This document shows, one piece after another, positions 1 through 11,965 of a stretch of 48,353 nt of DNA. Position 1 is the first letter of the stretch, and every line of letters begins with the position of its first letter. The position numbers and the translations under genes were made by a program. The DNA comes from Penium margaritaceum (lineage: Eukaryota; Streptophyta; Zygnematophyceae; Desmidiales; Peniaceae), in NCBI GenBank assembly GCA_023375785.1, contig SZWC01001611.1, positions 226,545-274,897 on the forward strand, given 5' to 3'. The notes beneath the pieces were generated by a model. It did not search any database, was not told where the DNA came from, and saw only the letters and a list, made by a program, of their open reading frames with translations.

Positions 1-1994
1 CTCCGGCACTGCACTTTTGCAACTGCAGCAACTGCCTTTGCGTTCTTTGATGCAGTCACGCTCGGCACTGGGTTGAGCATCACCTGCCCCCTCTGAAATG
101 CATCAATCTCCTTCAGCAGGGTGTCATGCTTGCCTACTGGCACCATTGCATCTACAATTTCCTGCCATGCCTGCATGGTTGCAGAGTCCAGAGACAGGTC
201 ATTGCCAAAGTGCTCAGGATGCAAGCGCCTAGCAGCAGCATAGAGCGGGCAGGCCATGTCCTTAGTCCAGCGTGCATTCAGCCTTGTCAGAGCAAACTGC
301 ACGTGTACCTTGGCTACCTTGGCAGGCTTCCTCCCTTTCTTCACACTCAGTGCCCTCAGCTCCTCCGAACAGTCCAGCAAACCCTCGTAGATCTCACCTG
401 TCGTGCCACCCGGCCTGTCTGCCACCCGCAAAGCCCTCACCAAAGGCTCAAGCAAGTCCCGGAGCTGCCGCACCTGCAGCCAGAATACGCGCCTGCGAAT
501 CAGGCGGCGGGCCTCTTTCTTCCTGGCCTTGAACCCAGCATCTTGCCTGCAGCCCATCTGCGTCCACATCTCAGTGTCAACCATGGTTTCAAGGTTTTCC
601 CTCTGATCCAACAACCGATCCACCATGAGAAAAACAGATGCAAACCTGGTCTCACACCGTGGCACGAGCATCTTCCCTCCTGTCCGTTCACGAAGCCACG
701 ACCGTGGCAGGTCATTGTTCCTCACAAATGAGACAACCTTCTCACACCTGGAAATGAGAGATGCACCCCACTCGCTTTTTCCTATGTCCTTCATCAACAA
801 GTCGATGTTGTGAGCACAGCACCCCTGGAAGAAGAGGCTTGGGTACTTCGCTTTGAGGTCACTGAATGCTTTCTTGTTGACCGAGGTATTGGCGCAGATC
901 ACTGACACCACTCTGCCTACCCCCACCGCCTCTATGGCGGCCTCAATCATGGCTGCAGTGTGATCTGCATCCCGACTGAGACAGCTTGCATCTCTGGAGA
1001 AGAGGTAAACTGAACCCTGTGCATTGCAGGCCATGGCATTGTAAATGGGCCGGACCTGGCGGTCGGCCCACTCGTCCACGGCAATAGACGTGCCGTAGAT
1101 GTCCCAAGCCTGCTTCATGGGAGCATCCAGCTCCTCTAGCTCTTTGTCTAACCTCGGAAGGAGATCACTGACGACGGTATTGCGGCTTGGTAGCTTGAAC
1201 CCTGAACTGGTCTTCCTGGCATTCTTCACCACTTCTAGCAGCACACCTTCACGGCAGAATGAGATTGGAAGAGCTCCAATGCACATGAGCTTGACAATGG
1301 ACAGCTGGCACTTGTCGTTATGACCACGTTCAATGTGCTGGTCCATGGAAGATTGCCGGAAATTGGAGGCTCTCCTGATGTCAAACAGAGGTACCTTGTC
1401 GGCTGGGCTGAGTAGAGCTGACACGGCTGGCCGAGGTTGATGACTGCTGCCAGGCTGGGCATCCTCATCATCACTGTCTGGTTCCAAGGTCACCCCAGCT
1501 GCTGCTGCTGTCGTCTGCTTCTCCAGTTTCTCCCACAGCTTCACCCACGTGACCGGCTTTTCTTTGGTACCCCATTTTGGCCCGAGCCCCTTGTACAGAA
1601 GTTCTTTGTGCGGCTTCCATCCGGCCGGCGGTGGCTGCTCGCTCTCTAGGCTAAGCACGTCTCGGCACATTGGTGGAACATGGGGGCACTTGCCGATGCT
1701 GCTGCTATCTCCAGCGAAGTGACCGCGGATGCGGTCGCAGCACCCAGACTTGATGGTGCCGCAGGAGCCGCACCTCCACCCTGCTTTCTTGGACTTGGTC
1801 GGGTATGGCTCGCAGTGCTTGCTGAGTTCTTTCGTCAGGTAGTCCCCAGATACCTGACGCTTCCGTGGAGGATTCCATCGGGAGGCATCAAATGGCTCGG
1901 TGACTGCGGATGGATTGGGGGACTGGACGGTCCCTGCAGCACTAGATGCTCCCCTGGAGGGCTGTGAAGATGACGGGGTCTGATGGGTTTGCAT
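1..1994 (-). CDS. BED-type zinc finger / DUF659 hAT-like transposase-derived protein, C-terminus outside window
   Basis: An uninterrupted minus-strand frame of 664 codons runs from an ATG at 1994 off the window edge. Residues 1-60 are low-complexity Ser/Pro/Ala. A BED-like zinc finger follows (C75, C78, H92, C103; WRCGSCG then HFAG and KCPHVP), then an acidic linker near 173-178 (DSDDED). Residues about 265-420 match the DUF659 layout: FKLPSRNTVVSDLLPRL, VDEWADR, FFQGCCAHNIDLLMKDIG. Next comes the RCETRFASVFLMVDRLL stretch typical of these proteins. The hAT dimerisation domain would lie beyond position 1. The first catalytic-type Asp (D307) is present, but the second, normally in a TDN motif, reads C-A-N (A368). 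It is either a decayed transposase or a domesticated DNA-binding protein; transposase activity is unlikely. The frame has no intron. The start is the first ATG after the in-frame TGA near 2091; an upstream exon cannot be excluded, since an acceptor-like pyrimidine tract ending CAG precedes the frame. Confidence 0.85.
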   Translation of the reverse strand, partial: MQTHQTPSSSQPSRGASSAAGTVQSPNPSAVTEPFDASRWNPPRKRQVSGDYLTKELSKHCEPYPTKSKKAGWRCGSCGTIKSGCCDRIRGHFAGDSSSIGKCPHVPPMCRDVLSLESEQPPPAGWKPHKELLYKGLGPKWGTKEKPVTWVKLWEKLEKQTTAAAAGVTLEPDSDDEDAQPGSSHQPRPAVSALLSPADKVPLFDIRRASNFRQSSMDQHIERGHNDKCQLSIVKLMCIGALPISFCREGVLLEVVKNARKTSSGFKLPSRNTVVSDLLPRLDKELEELDAPMKQAWDIYGTSIAVDEWADRQVRPIYNAMACNAQGSVYLFSRDASCLSRDADHTAAMIEAAIEAVGVGRVVSVICANTSVNKKAFSDLKAKYPSLFFQGCCAHNIDLLMKDIGKSEWGASLISRCEKVVSFVRNNDLPRSWLRERTGGKMLVPRCETRFASVFLMVDRLLDQRENLETMVDTEMWTQMGCRQDAGFKARKKEARRLIRRRVFWLQVRQLRDLLEPLVRALRVADRPGGTTGEIYEGLLDCSEELRALSVKKGRKPAKVAKVHVQFALTRLNARWTKDMACPLYAAARRLHPEHFGNDLSLDSATMQAWQEIVDAMVPVGKHDTLLKEIDAFQRGQVMLNPVPSVTASKNAKAVAAVAKVQCR

Positions 1995-2342
1995 CCTGAG
2001 ACGTTGTCGCACACCAAGTGCCAAACGACACTTGGTGTGCAACGCTGACGGCGAAGAGAAGGGCAGTGACTTACTGCCAACAAAGCTCTTTCANCCCGAT
2101 ACCTGACGCTTCCGTGGAGGATTCCATCGGGAGGCATCAAATGGCTCGGTGACTGCGGATGGATTGGGGGACTGGACGGTCCCTGCAGCACTAGATGCTC
2201 CCCTGGAGGGCTGTGAAGATGACGGGGTCTGATGGGTTTGCATCCTGAGACATTGTCGCACACCAAGTGCCAAACGACACTTGGTGTGCAACGCTGACAG
2301 CGAAGAGAAGGGCAGTGACTTACTGCCAACAAAGCTCTTTCA
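1849..2342. repeat. 249-bp-period direct duplication around a single N (assembly overlap)
   Basis: Positions 1849-2093 and 2098-2342 are 245-bp copies that differ at only about two sites (acgttg/acattg, gacggc/gacagc). A lone N sits at 2094. The second copy repeats the N-terminal coding part of the hAT-like gene out of context. The simplest reading is two overlapping contig ends joined without merging, not a biological tandem duplication. Confidence 0.8.
2009..2040. repeat. Short inverted repeat, 12-bp perfect arms
   Basis: Arms GCACACCAAGTG (2009-2020) and CACTTGGTGTGC (2029-2040) are perfect reverse complements around an 8-nt loop. The hairpin lies just 5' of the chosen start of the minus-strand hAT-like gene, in its leader or possible N-terminal extension. 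The same hairpin recurs at 2258-2289 because of the contig-overlap duplication. Confidence 0.7.
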
Positions 2343-2994
2343 CCCCTCCAGACGACGCTTCCATGGACACACGGGTGCTGCACTGCGGCACGTCGCTTCA
2401 CCGATATACGCGACGCTGAGGTCGATGATTTCATGACAGCATCGTGGCCGTACACGTAGCAGGCCTGATCGATGTGGCATCGACAACGGCGATGCATGAC
2501 CATCCATTTTCGAGAAATCCAAGGATCGTATGAGTGCACGAACTTAATTCTCTTTTCCGTTGAAACCTACAGGTAGCATGAAACATGGAGTGCATCAAAG
2601 CAGCAATACTTCAACACAGTATGTCGAAACCCGTTTTCAAATCCTACGAAAAATGTCAACAAATTCTTCGTGGATAAATTGAGCGTAGCGCTTGAGGGGC
2701 GTCCACCTCTACATTGCACTCGATAGGATGCAAGCAGCTATTCGTTCGTTCATGTCACTTCCACCCAAAGCAGCCAATGTATGGGCTACAACAGCTGACG
2801 TGTACCATACAAGTATGCCAGGCATGCAGTGCATGTCACAGCAATAACTGTAGCTATGTCTAACGATTTTGGTACCAAGAGTGAGTGAGTTGGCTCCGGG
2901 GTCGATTTTTCGGTCCTTGTGTTTTTCCCATTTTCCGTGGTGTTAGGGGTGTGTGTGGCAAAATGCCCGTTTTTGGCAACCCGGGGTCACCATT
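2343..2994. other. Non-repetitive spacer between the hAT-like gene and satellite A
   Basis: This 650-bp stretch is the 5' flank of the minus-strand gene and has ordinary base composition. It holds only short open frames. One of these is a minus-strand frame at about 2340-2510 that could be an upstream ORF. No RNA gene, transposon end or recognisable protein was seen. Promoter elements could not be assigned with confidence. Confidence 0.5.
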
Positions 2995-3056
2995 AGCCCT
3001 ACAACACAACGTAGCAACAACGTTGTAGAACGTTGCGACGTTGTTGTTGTAGGGCT
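2995..3056. repeat. 62-bp near-palindrome at the edge of satellite A
   Basis: The outer 12 bp are perfect inverted arms (AGCCCTACAACA / TGTTGTAGGGCT). Pairing extends inward to about 24-26 bp per arm with one bulged and one mismatched base. The middle contains its own palindrome, ACAACGTTGT. RNA from either strand could form a long hairpin. It ends about 28 bp before the first GTAAGT of the satellite. It could be a MITE-like remnant, a small-RNA precursor or a fortuitous repeat; the sequence does not decide. Confidence 0.7.
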
Positions 3057-3300
3057 CCTACAATGAACAATGAGAGGAACACTGGTAAGTGTGTAGAAGT
3101 GTGTGTAAGTATGTGTAAGTACATATGAGTACGTGTAAGTACGTGTAAGTGCAAGTGCATGTAAGTACATGTAAGTGCGTGTAAGGACGTGTAGGTGTGT
3201 GTAAGTGTGTTTAAGTCTGTGTAAGTGCATGTAAGTGCGTGTAAGTGTGTGTAAGTGCGTGTAAGTGCCTTTAAGTGCATGTAAGTATGTGTAAGTGTGT

Positions 3301-6300
3301 GTAAGTGCGTGTAAGTGTGCGTAAGTGTGTGTACGTGCGTGTGAGTGTGTGTAGATGTGTGTTAGTGCGTGTGAGTGTGCATAAGTGCGTATGAGTATGT
3401 GGAAGTGCGTATAAGTGTGTGTAAGTATGTGGAAGTGTGTGTAAGTGTGTGTAAGTGTGTATAATTACGTGTAAGTGCGTGCAAGTGCATGTTATTTCAT
3501 GTAAGTTCATGTAAGTGCGTGTAAGTAAGTGTACGTTCGTAAAAGTGTGTATAAGTGCATGTACGTTCGTGTAAGTGTGTGTAAGTGTGTGTAAGTGCGT
3601 GTAAGTGTGTGTAAGTTGTGTAAGTGCGTGTAAGTGTGTGTAAGTACGTGTAAGTGCGTGTAAGTTTGTATAAGTGTGTGTAAGTGCATGGAAGTGCATG
3701 TAAATGCGTGTAAGTGCGTGGAAGTGTGTGTAAGTGCGTGTAAGTATGTGGAAGTATGTGTAAGCATGTGTAAGTATGTGTAAGTACGTGTAAGTGTGTG
3801 TAAGTTGGTATAAGTGCGTGTAAGTGTGTGTAAGTGCGTGTAAGTTTGTGTACGTGTGTAAGTGTATGTAAGTGTGTATAAGTGCGTGTAAGTATGTGTA
3901 AGTGAGTGAAATGCATATACGTACGTGTAAGTTTGTTTAGGTGCGTGTAAGTGCATGTAAGTGCGTGTAAGTGTGTGTAAGTGCGTTTTAAGTTCGTGTA
4001 AGTGCGTGTAAGTACGTGGAAGTGTGCGTAAGTTTATGTTAGAGTGTGTAAGTATGTGTAAGTACGTGTTAGTGCGTATAAGTATGTGTACGTGCGTGTA
4101 CGTGCGTGTAAGTGCGTGTAAGTGCGTGTAATTGCGTGTAAGTGCGTGTAAGTACGTATAAGTGCTTGTAAGTGCGTGTAAGCGCGTGTTTGTACATGTA
4201 AGTACGTGTAAGTGCGTGTACGTGCATGTACGTTTGTATAAGTGTGTGTAAGTGCGTCTAAGTGCGTGTAAGTGTGTGTAAGTACGTGTATGTGCGTGTA
4301 TGTGTGTGCAAGTACGTGTAAGTTGGTGTAACTGTGTGTAAGTTCGGGTAAGTACATGTAAGTGGATGTAAGTGCGTGTAAGTGCGTGTAAGTGCGTGTA
4401 AGTATGTGTAAGTATGTGTAAGTACGTGTAAGTGCGTGTAAGTGCGTGTCAATGCGTGTCAGTGCATGTAAGTGCGTGTAAGTACGTGTAAATACGTATA
4501 ACTGTGTGTAAGCGCGTGTAAGTGCGTGTGAGTGCATGTAAGTGGGTGTAAGTACGTGTAAGTGTGTGTAAGTGCGTGTATGTGCGTTGAAGTGTGTGGA
4601 AGTACGTGTAAGTACGTGTGAGTGCATGTAAATGTGTATAAGTGTGTATAAGTGCATGTAAGTGCGTATAAGTGCGTGTAAGTACATGTAAGTGCGTTTA
4701 AGTGCGTAGAAGTGGGTGTAAGTGCGTATAAGTATGTGTAAGTGCGTGTAAGTGCGTGTAAGTGCGTGTAAGTATGTGTAAGTGCGTGTAAGTGCGTCTA
4801 AATGCGTCTAAGTTCGCGTAATTGTGTGTAAGTGTGAGTACATTTGTGTAAGTGTGTACAAGTGCGTGTAAGTACGTTTAAGTGTGTGTAAGTAGTGTAA
4901 GTGTGTGTAAGTGCGTGTAAGTGCGTGTAAGTACGTGTAAGTTTGTGTAAGTGCATGTAAGTGCGTGTAAGTACGTGGAAGTATGTGTAAGTGCGTGTGA
5001 GCGTGTGGAAGTGCGAGTAAGTGCGTGTAAGTGCGTGCAAGCGCGTATAAGTGTGTGCAAGTGCGTGTAAGTTAGTATAAGTCCGTATAAGTGCGTCCAA
5101 GTACGTGTAAGTGTGTGTAAGTGCATGTAAGTGCATGTAAGTGTGTGTAAGTATGTGCAAGTGTATATAAGTGCATGTAGGTGCGTGTAAGTGTGTGGAA
5201 GTGCGTGTAAGTGCCTGTACGTGTGTGGAAGTACGTATAATTACGTGTAAGTGCTTGTAAGTGCGTGTAAGTTGGTGTAAGTATGTGTAAGTGTGTGTAA
5301 GTGTGTGTAAGTGCGTGTAAGTGCCTGTAAGTGCGTGTAAGTTCGTGTAAGTGCGTGTAAGTGTGTGTAAGTGCGTGTAAGTTTGTGTAAGTATGTGTAA
5401 GTGTGTGTAAGTGTGTATAAAGTCGTTTAAGTACGTGTAAGTGCATGTAAGTACGTGTAAGTATGTGTAAGTGTGTAAGTATGGTTTACGTTCGTGTAAG
5501 TGGGTATAACTACGTGGAAGTGCGTGTAAGTTTGTGCAAGTATGTGTAAGTACGTGGAAGTGTGAGTTAGTACGTGTAAGTGCGTGTAAGTACGTATATG
5601 TGCGTGTGAGAGTGTGTAAGTGCGTGTAAGTGCGTGTAAGTGCTTGTAAGTGTGTGGAAGTGCATGTTAGTGCATGTAAGTACGTGTAAATGTGTGTAAT
5701 TACGTGTAAGTTTGTGTAAGTGTGTGTAAGTGTGTGTAAGTGCCTGTAAGTGCATGTAAGTGCGTGTAAGTGTGTGTAAGTACGTGTAAGTTGGTGTAAG
5801 TGTGTGTAAGTTCGTGTAAGTGCGTGTAAGTTCGTGTAAGTGTGTGTAAGTGCGTGTAAGTACCTGTAAGTGTGGATAAGTGCGTGTAAATATGTGTAAG
5901 TACGTGTAAGTGCATGTTAGTGCGTGTAAGTGTGTGTACGTGCGTGTAAGTACGTGTAAGTGTATGTAAGTGCGTGTAAGTGCGTATACGTTCGTGTAAT
6001 TGCATTTAAGTGCATGTAAGTGCATGTAAATGTGTGTAAGCGTGTGCAAGTGCGTGTAACTCTGTGTACGTGCGTGTAAGGACGTGTAAGTGTGTGTAAG
6101 TACGTGTAAGAGCGTCTAAGTATGTGTAAGTGCGTGTAAGTTCCTGTAGGTGTGTGTAAGTGTGTGTAAGTGTATGTAAGTACGTGTAACTGCGTGTAAG
6201 TACGTGTAAGTGCAAGTATGTACGTGTAAGTCTGTGTAAGTATAAGTAAGTATGTGTATGTGCCTCTAAGTGTGTGTAACTGTGTGTAAGTGCGTTTAAG

Positions 6301-8260
6301 TGTGTGTGAGTGTATGTAAGTGTGTGTAAGTATGTGTAAGTACGTGTAAGTACGTGTAAGTACGTGTAAGTGCAAGTAAGTGCGTGTAATTATATGTAAG
6401 TGCGTCTAAGCACGTGTAGGTGCGTGTAAGTGCGTGTAAGTATGTGTAAGTGCGTGTAAGTGCGTGTAAGTGTGTGTAAGTGCGTGTAAGTGCCTTTAAG
6501 TGCGTGTAAGTATGTGTAAGTGCGTTCAAGTATGAGTAAGTGTGCGCAAGTACGTGTACGTGCGTGTGAGTGTGTGTAGATGTGTGTTAGTGCGTGTGAG
6601 TGCGTACAAGTGCGTATGAGTGTGTGTAAGTGCGTGTAAGTGCGTGTAAGTGTGTGGAAGTATGTGTAAGTGCGTGTAAGTGTGTATAACTGCGTGTAAG
6701 TGCGTGCAAGTGCGTTTAATTTCATGTAAGTTCACGTAAGTGCGTGTAAGTAAGCGTACATTCGTGCAAGTGTGTATAAGTGTGTGTACGTTTGTGTAAG
6801 TGTGTGTAAGTGCGTGTAAGTACGTGTAAGTGTGTGTAAGTTGGGTAAGTGCGTGTAAGTGCGTGTAAGTGCGTGTAAGTGTATGTATATACGTGTAAGT
6901 GCGTGTACATTTGAATAAGTGTGTGTAAGTGCATGGAAGTGCATGTAAGTGCGTGTAAGTGCATGGAAGTGCGTGTAAGTGCGTGTAAGTGTGTGGAAGT
7001 GCGTGTAAGTACGTGTAAGTACGTGTAAGTGCGTGTAAGTGCGTGTAAGTTGGTGTAAGTGCGTGTAAGTGTGTGTAAGTGCGTGTAAGTTTGTGTACGT
7101 GTGTATGTAAGTGTGTGTAAGTGCGTGTAAGTATGTATAAGTGTGTGTAAGTGTGTGAAATGCGTATACATATGTGTAAGTTTGTTTTGGTGCATGTAAG
7201 TGCATGTAAGTGCGTGTATGTGTGTTTAAGTGCGTGCAAGTGTGTGAAAGAGCGGTTTAAGTTCGTGTAAGTGCGTGTAAGTACGTGGAAGTGTATGTAA
7301 GTTTGTGTAAGTGCGTGTAAGTATGTGTAAGTGTGTGTTAGTGCGTATAAGTATGTGTACGTGTGTGTAAGTACGTGTAAGTGCATGTGAGTACGTGTAA
7401 GTGCGTGTAAGTACGTATAAGTGCTTGTAAGTGCGTGTAAGCACGTGTTAGTACATGTAAGTACGTGTAAGTGCGTATACGTGCGTGTAAGTTCGTGTAA
7501 GTACGTGTAAGTGCCTTTAAGTGCGTGTAAGTACGTGTAAGTACGTGTAAGTGCGTGTATGTGTGTGTAAGTACGTGTAAGTTAGTGTAAGTGTGTGTAA
7601 GGTTGTGTAAGTGCATGTAAGTGCATGTAAGTGCATGTAAGTGCGTGTATGTGCGTGTAAGTACGTGTAAGTGTGTGTAAGTACGTATAAGTGTGTGTAA
7701 GTGCATGTCAATGCGTGTCAGTGCGTTTAAGTGGGTGTAAGTGCGTGTAAGTGCGTTTAACTGCGTGTAAGCGCGTGTAAGTGCGTGTGAGTACATGTAA
7801 GAGGGTGTAAGTACGTGTAAGTGTGTGTAAGTACGTGTAAGTGCGTGGAAGTGTGTATAAGTACGTCTAAGTAAGTGTGAGTGCGTGTAAATGTGTATAA
7901 GTGTGCATAAATGCGTGTAAGTGCAAGTAAGTGCATGTAAGTACGTGTAAGTGGGTGTAAAGTGCGTGGAAGTGGGTGTAAGTGCGTATAAGTGCATGTA
8001 AATGCGTGTAAGTGCGTGTAAGTATGTGTAAGTACGTGTAAGTGCGTGTAAGTGCGTGTAAATTTGTCTAAGTTTGCGTAAGTGTGTGTAAGTGTGGGTA
8101 CGTTTGTGGAAGTGTGTACAAGTGTGTGTAAGTGCGTGTAAGTGTGTGCAAGTAGTGTAAGTGCGTGTAAGTGCGTGTAAGTTCGTGTAAGTATGTGTAA
8201 GTTTGTGAAAGTGCATGTAAGTGCGTGTAAGTATGTGAAAGTACGTGTAAGTGCGTGTGA
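3301..8260. repeat. Higher-order repeat in satellite A, offset about 3.23-3.27 kb
   Basis: Rare variant units recur in the same order at a nearly constant distance. GTACGTGCGTGTGAG is at 3331 and 6556. The short unit GTAAGTTG-GTAAG is at 3611 and 6836. GAAATGC is at 3908 and 7157. TTAAGTTCG is at about 3988 and 7257, and AAGTAGTGTAAG at about 4890 and 8150. The segment of about 3.3-5.0 kb is therefore duplicated at about 6.5-8.3 kb, with a few unit-sized indels. The exact limits were not determined. Confidence 0.75.
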
Positions 8261-11200
8261 GCGTGCAGAAGTATGTGTAAGTACGTGTAAGTGCGTGCAA
8301 GTACGTGTAAGTGCGTGCAAGTTTGCGTAAGTGCATGTAAGTACGTGTAAGTATGTGTACGTTTGTGTAAGTGCGTGTAAGTGTGTGTAAGTGCGTGTAA
8401 GTGCATGTAAGTACGTGTAAGTGTGTATTAGTGCGTGTAAGTGTGTGTACGTGTGTGTAAGTGCATGTAAGTGCGTATAAATGCATGTAAGTATGTGTAA
8501 GTGCATGTAAGTGCATATAATGTAAGTACATGTAAGTACGTATAAGTGTGTGTAAGTGCGTGTAAGTGCGTGTAGGTACGTGTATGTACGTGAAAGTTTG
8601 TGTACGCGTATTTAAGTGTGTGTAAGTGCGTGTAAGTGCGTGTAAGTGCGTGTAAGTGTGTGTAAGTGTGTGTAAATGCCTGTAAGTTTGTGTAGGTATG
8701 TGCAAGTGTGTAAGTGCGTGTAAGTGTGTGTAAGTACTTGTAAGTGCATGTAAGCGTGTGTTAGTGCATGTAAGTAAGTATAAGTACGTGTACGTGCGTG
8801 TAAGTTCGTGTAAGTGCGTGTAAGTATGTGTAAGTGTGTGTAAGTGTGTGTAAGTACGTGTAAGTACGTGTAAGTGCATGTAAGTTTGCGTAAGTGTGTG
8901 TAAGTGCGTGTAAGTGCGTGTAAGTTCGTGTAAGTGCCTGTAAGTGTGTGTAAGTGCATGTAAGTGCATGTAACCACGCATAAGTGTGTGTTAGTGCATA
9001 TAGGTACGTGTACGTCGGTATAGGTTTGTGTGTGTAAGTGCATGTAAGTGCATATAAGTGCGTGTAAGTACGTGTAAGTGCGTGTAAGTGCATGTAAGTA
9101 CATGTAAGTGCTTGTAAGTACGTGTAAGTGTGTGTAAGTGCGTGTAGGTACGTGTAGGTACGTGAAAGTTTGTGTAAGTGCGTGTAAGTCCGTGTAAGTA
9201 CGTGTAAGTACGTGTAAGCACGCGTAAGTGCATGTAAGTGCGTATAAGTGCGTATAAGTGCACGGAAGTGTGTGCAAGTGTGTGTAAGTGGGTACAAGTA
9301 CGTATAAGTGCGTGTAAGTGTGTGTAAGTGTGTGTAAGTGCATATAAGTGTGTGTAAGTGCGTGTAAGTGTGTGTAAGTATGTGTAAGTACGCGTACGTG
9401 CGTTTAAGTACGTGTAAGTATGTGTAAGTACGTGTAGGTGCGTGTAAGTGCGTGTAAGTGCGTGTAAGTGCGTGTAAGTGCGTGTAAGTGGATGTAAGTA
9501 CGTGTAAGTGCGTGTGAGTGTGTGTAAATACGTGTTAGTGTGTGCAAGTACGTGTAAGTGAGTGCAAGCACGTGTAAGTGCGTGTAAGTGCATGTAAGTG
9601 CATATAATTGTGTGTCAGTACATGTAAGTGCGTGTAAGTTTGTGTAAGTGCGTGTAAGTACGTGTAAGTGTGTGTGAGTGCATGTAAATGGGTGTCAGTG
9701 CGTGTAAGTGTGTGTAAGTTCGTGTAAGTGCGTGTAAGTGCGTGTAAGTGTGTGTTTGTGTGTGTAAGTGTGTGTAAGTGTGTGCATGTGTGTGTAAGTA
9801 TGTATAAGTGCGTGTAAGTGTGTATAAGTGCGTGTAAGTGTGTGTCAGTGCGTGTAAGTACATGTAAGTTCGCGTAAGTGCGGGTAAATATGTGTAAGTA
9901 CATGGAAGTGCGTGTCAGTGCGTGTAAGTGTGTGTAAGTTCGTGTAAGTGCGGGTAAGTGCGAGTAGGTACGTATAAGTGCGTGTAAGTGTGTGTAAGTG
10001 TATGTACGTGCGTGTAAGTGCGTGTAAGTGCGTGTAAGTGCGTGTAAGTGCGTGTAAGTGCGTGTAAGTGCGTGTAAGTGTGTGAAAGTGCATGTAAGTG
10101 CGTGTAAGTGCGTCTTAGTGCGTGGAAACGCGTGTTAGTTTGTGTGAGTCTGTGTAAGTACGTATAAGTACGTGTAAGTGCGTGTAAGTTTATATAAGTG
10201 TGTGTAAGTACGTGTAAGTGTATGTAAGTGCGTGTAAGTGCATGGAAGTGTGTGTAAGTGCGTGTAAGTGTGTGTAAGTGTGTTCAAGTGTGTATAAGTG
10301 CGTATAAGTATGTGTAAGTGTGTGTAAGTTCGTTTAAGTACGTGTAAGTGCGTGTAAGTGGATGTAATTGGGTATAGGTACGTGTAAGTGCGAGTAAATG
10401 CGTGTAAGTGCGTGTAAGTACGTGTGTGTATGTGTAAGTTCACGTAAGTACGTGTAAGGGTGTGTACCTCCATTTAAGCATGTGTAAGTGCGTGTAAGTC
10501 GTGTAACTGAGTGTAAGTGCGTGTAAGTACGTGTAAGTTCATGAAAGTGCGTGTAAGTACGTGGAAGTACGTGTAAGTGTGTGTAAGTACGTGTAAGTTT
10601 GTGTAAGTGTGTGTAAGCTTGTGTAAGTGCGTGTAAGTGTGTGTAAGTGTGTGTAAGTGTGTGTACGTGCGTGTAAGTTTGTTTAAGTGCGTGTAAGTGC
10701 ATGTATGTACGTGTAAGTGCGTGTAAGCATGTATAATTGCGTGTAAGTGCGTGTTAGTACGTATAAGTGCGTGTAAGTGCGTGTAAGTACGTGTAGGTGC
10801 GTGTAGGTGCGTGAAAGTTTGTGTAAGTATGTGTAAGTGTGTGAAGGTGTGTATAAGTGCGTGTAAGTGTGTGTAAATGCCCGTAAGTATGTGTAAGTGC
10901 GTGTAATTATGTGTATGTGCGTGTAAGTGCGTGTAAGTATGTGTAAGTATGTGTGAGTGCGTATAAATGCATGTTAGTATGTGTAAGTGTGTGTAAGTGT
11001 GTGCAAGGACTTGTAAGTTCGTGTAAGTGCTTGTAAGTGTGTGTAAGTGCATATAAGTGCGTGTAAGTGTATATAAGTGCGTGTAAGTTTGTGTAAGTGT
11101 GTGTAAGTATGTGTAAGTGCGCGTAAGTATATGTAAGTGCGTGTAAGTGTGTGTAAGTACGTGTGAGTACGTGTAAGTGCGTGTAAGTACGTGTAAGTGT

Positions 11201-11965
11201 GTGTAAGTGCGTGTAAGTGTGTGTAAGTGCGTGTAAGTACGTCTAAGTACGTGTAAGTGTGTGTAATTACGTGTAAGTAGGTGTAAGTTTGTGTAAGTGC
11301 GTGTACGTGCGTATAAGTACGTGTAAGTGCGTGTGAGTGCGTGTAAGTACTTGTAAGTACGTGTATCTATGTGTAAGTGCGTGTTAGTGTGTGTAACTAT
11401 GTGTAAGTACATGTAAGTGCGTGTGAGTACGTGTCAGTACATGCAAGTGCGTGTAAGTGCGTGTAAGTATGTGTAACTGCGTGTAAGTGCGTGTAAGTAT
11501 GTGTAAGTTTGTGTAAGTGTGTGTCAGTATGTATAAGTGTGTGTAAGTGCGTGTAAGTGCGTGTAAGTACGTGCAAGTGCGTATAAGTGTGTGCAAGTAC
11601 GTGTAAGTGTCTGTAACTACATGTAAGTGCGTGTAATTACGTGTAACTGTGTGTAAGTATGTGTAAGTGTGTGTAAGTACGTGTAAGTGCGTGTAAGTGC
11701 GTGTCAGTGCGCGTAAGTACGTGCAAGTTTGTGTAAGTGTGTATAAGTGTGTGTAAGTGCGTGTAAGTATGTGTAAGTGCGTGAAAATGCGTGAAAGTGC
11801 GTGTAAGTGCGTGTAAGTGCATGTAAGTGCGTGTAAGTGTGTGCAAGTGCTTATAAGTGGGTATAAGTGCGTATAAGTGCGTGTAAGTGTGTGTAAGTGC
11901 ATGTAAGTACGTGTAAGTGTGTGTAAGTGTGTATAAGTGCGTGTAAGTGTGTGTAAGTGCGTGTA

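Noticed and set aside
126..731. Plus-strand 201-codon frame
   Set aside because: Antisense shadow of the hAT-like gene, which has the recognisable domains on the minus strand.
1835..2539. Minus-strand 234-codon frame with an internal repeat
   Set aside because: Read in a different frame from the hAT-like gene, duplicated only because of the contig overlap at 2094, and with no recognisable domain.
7338..8981. A 547-codon minus-strand frame of TYTHLHALTR repeats, and dozens of similar frames across 3-34 kb
   Set aside because: The minus strand of a 10-bp unit without stop trinucleotides is open in all frames. Overlapping frames are equally long and similar in composition, starts are arbitrary, and no domain or signal is visible.
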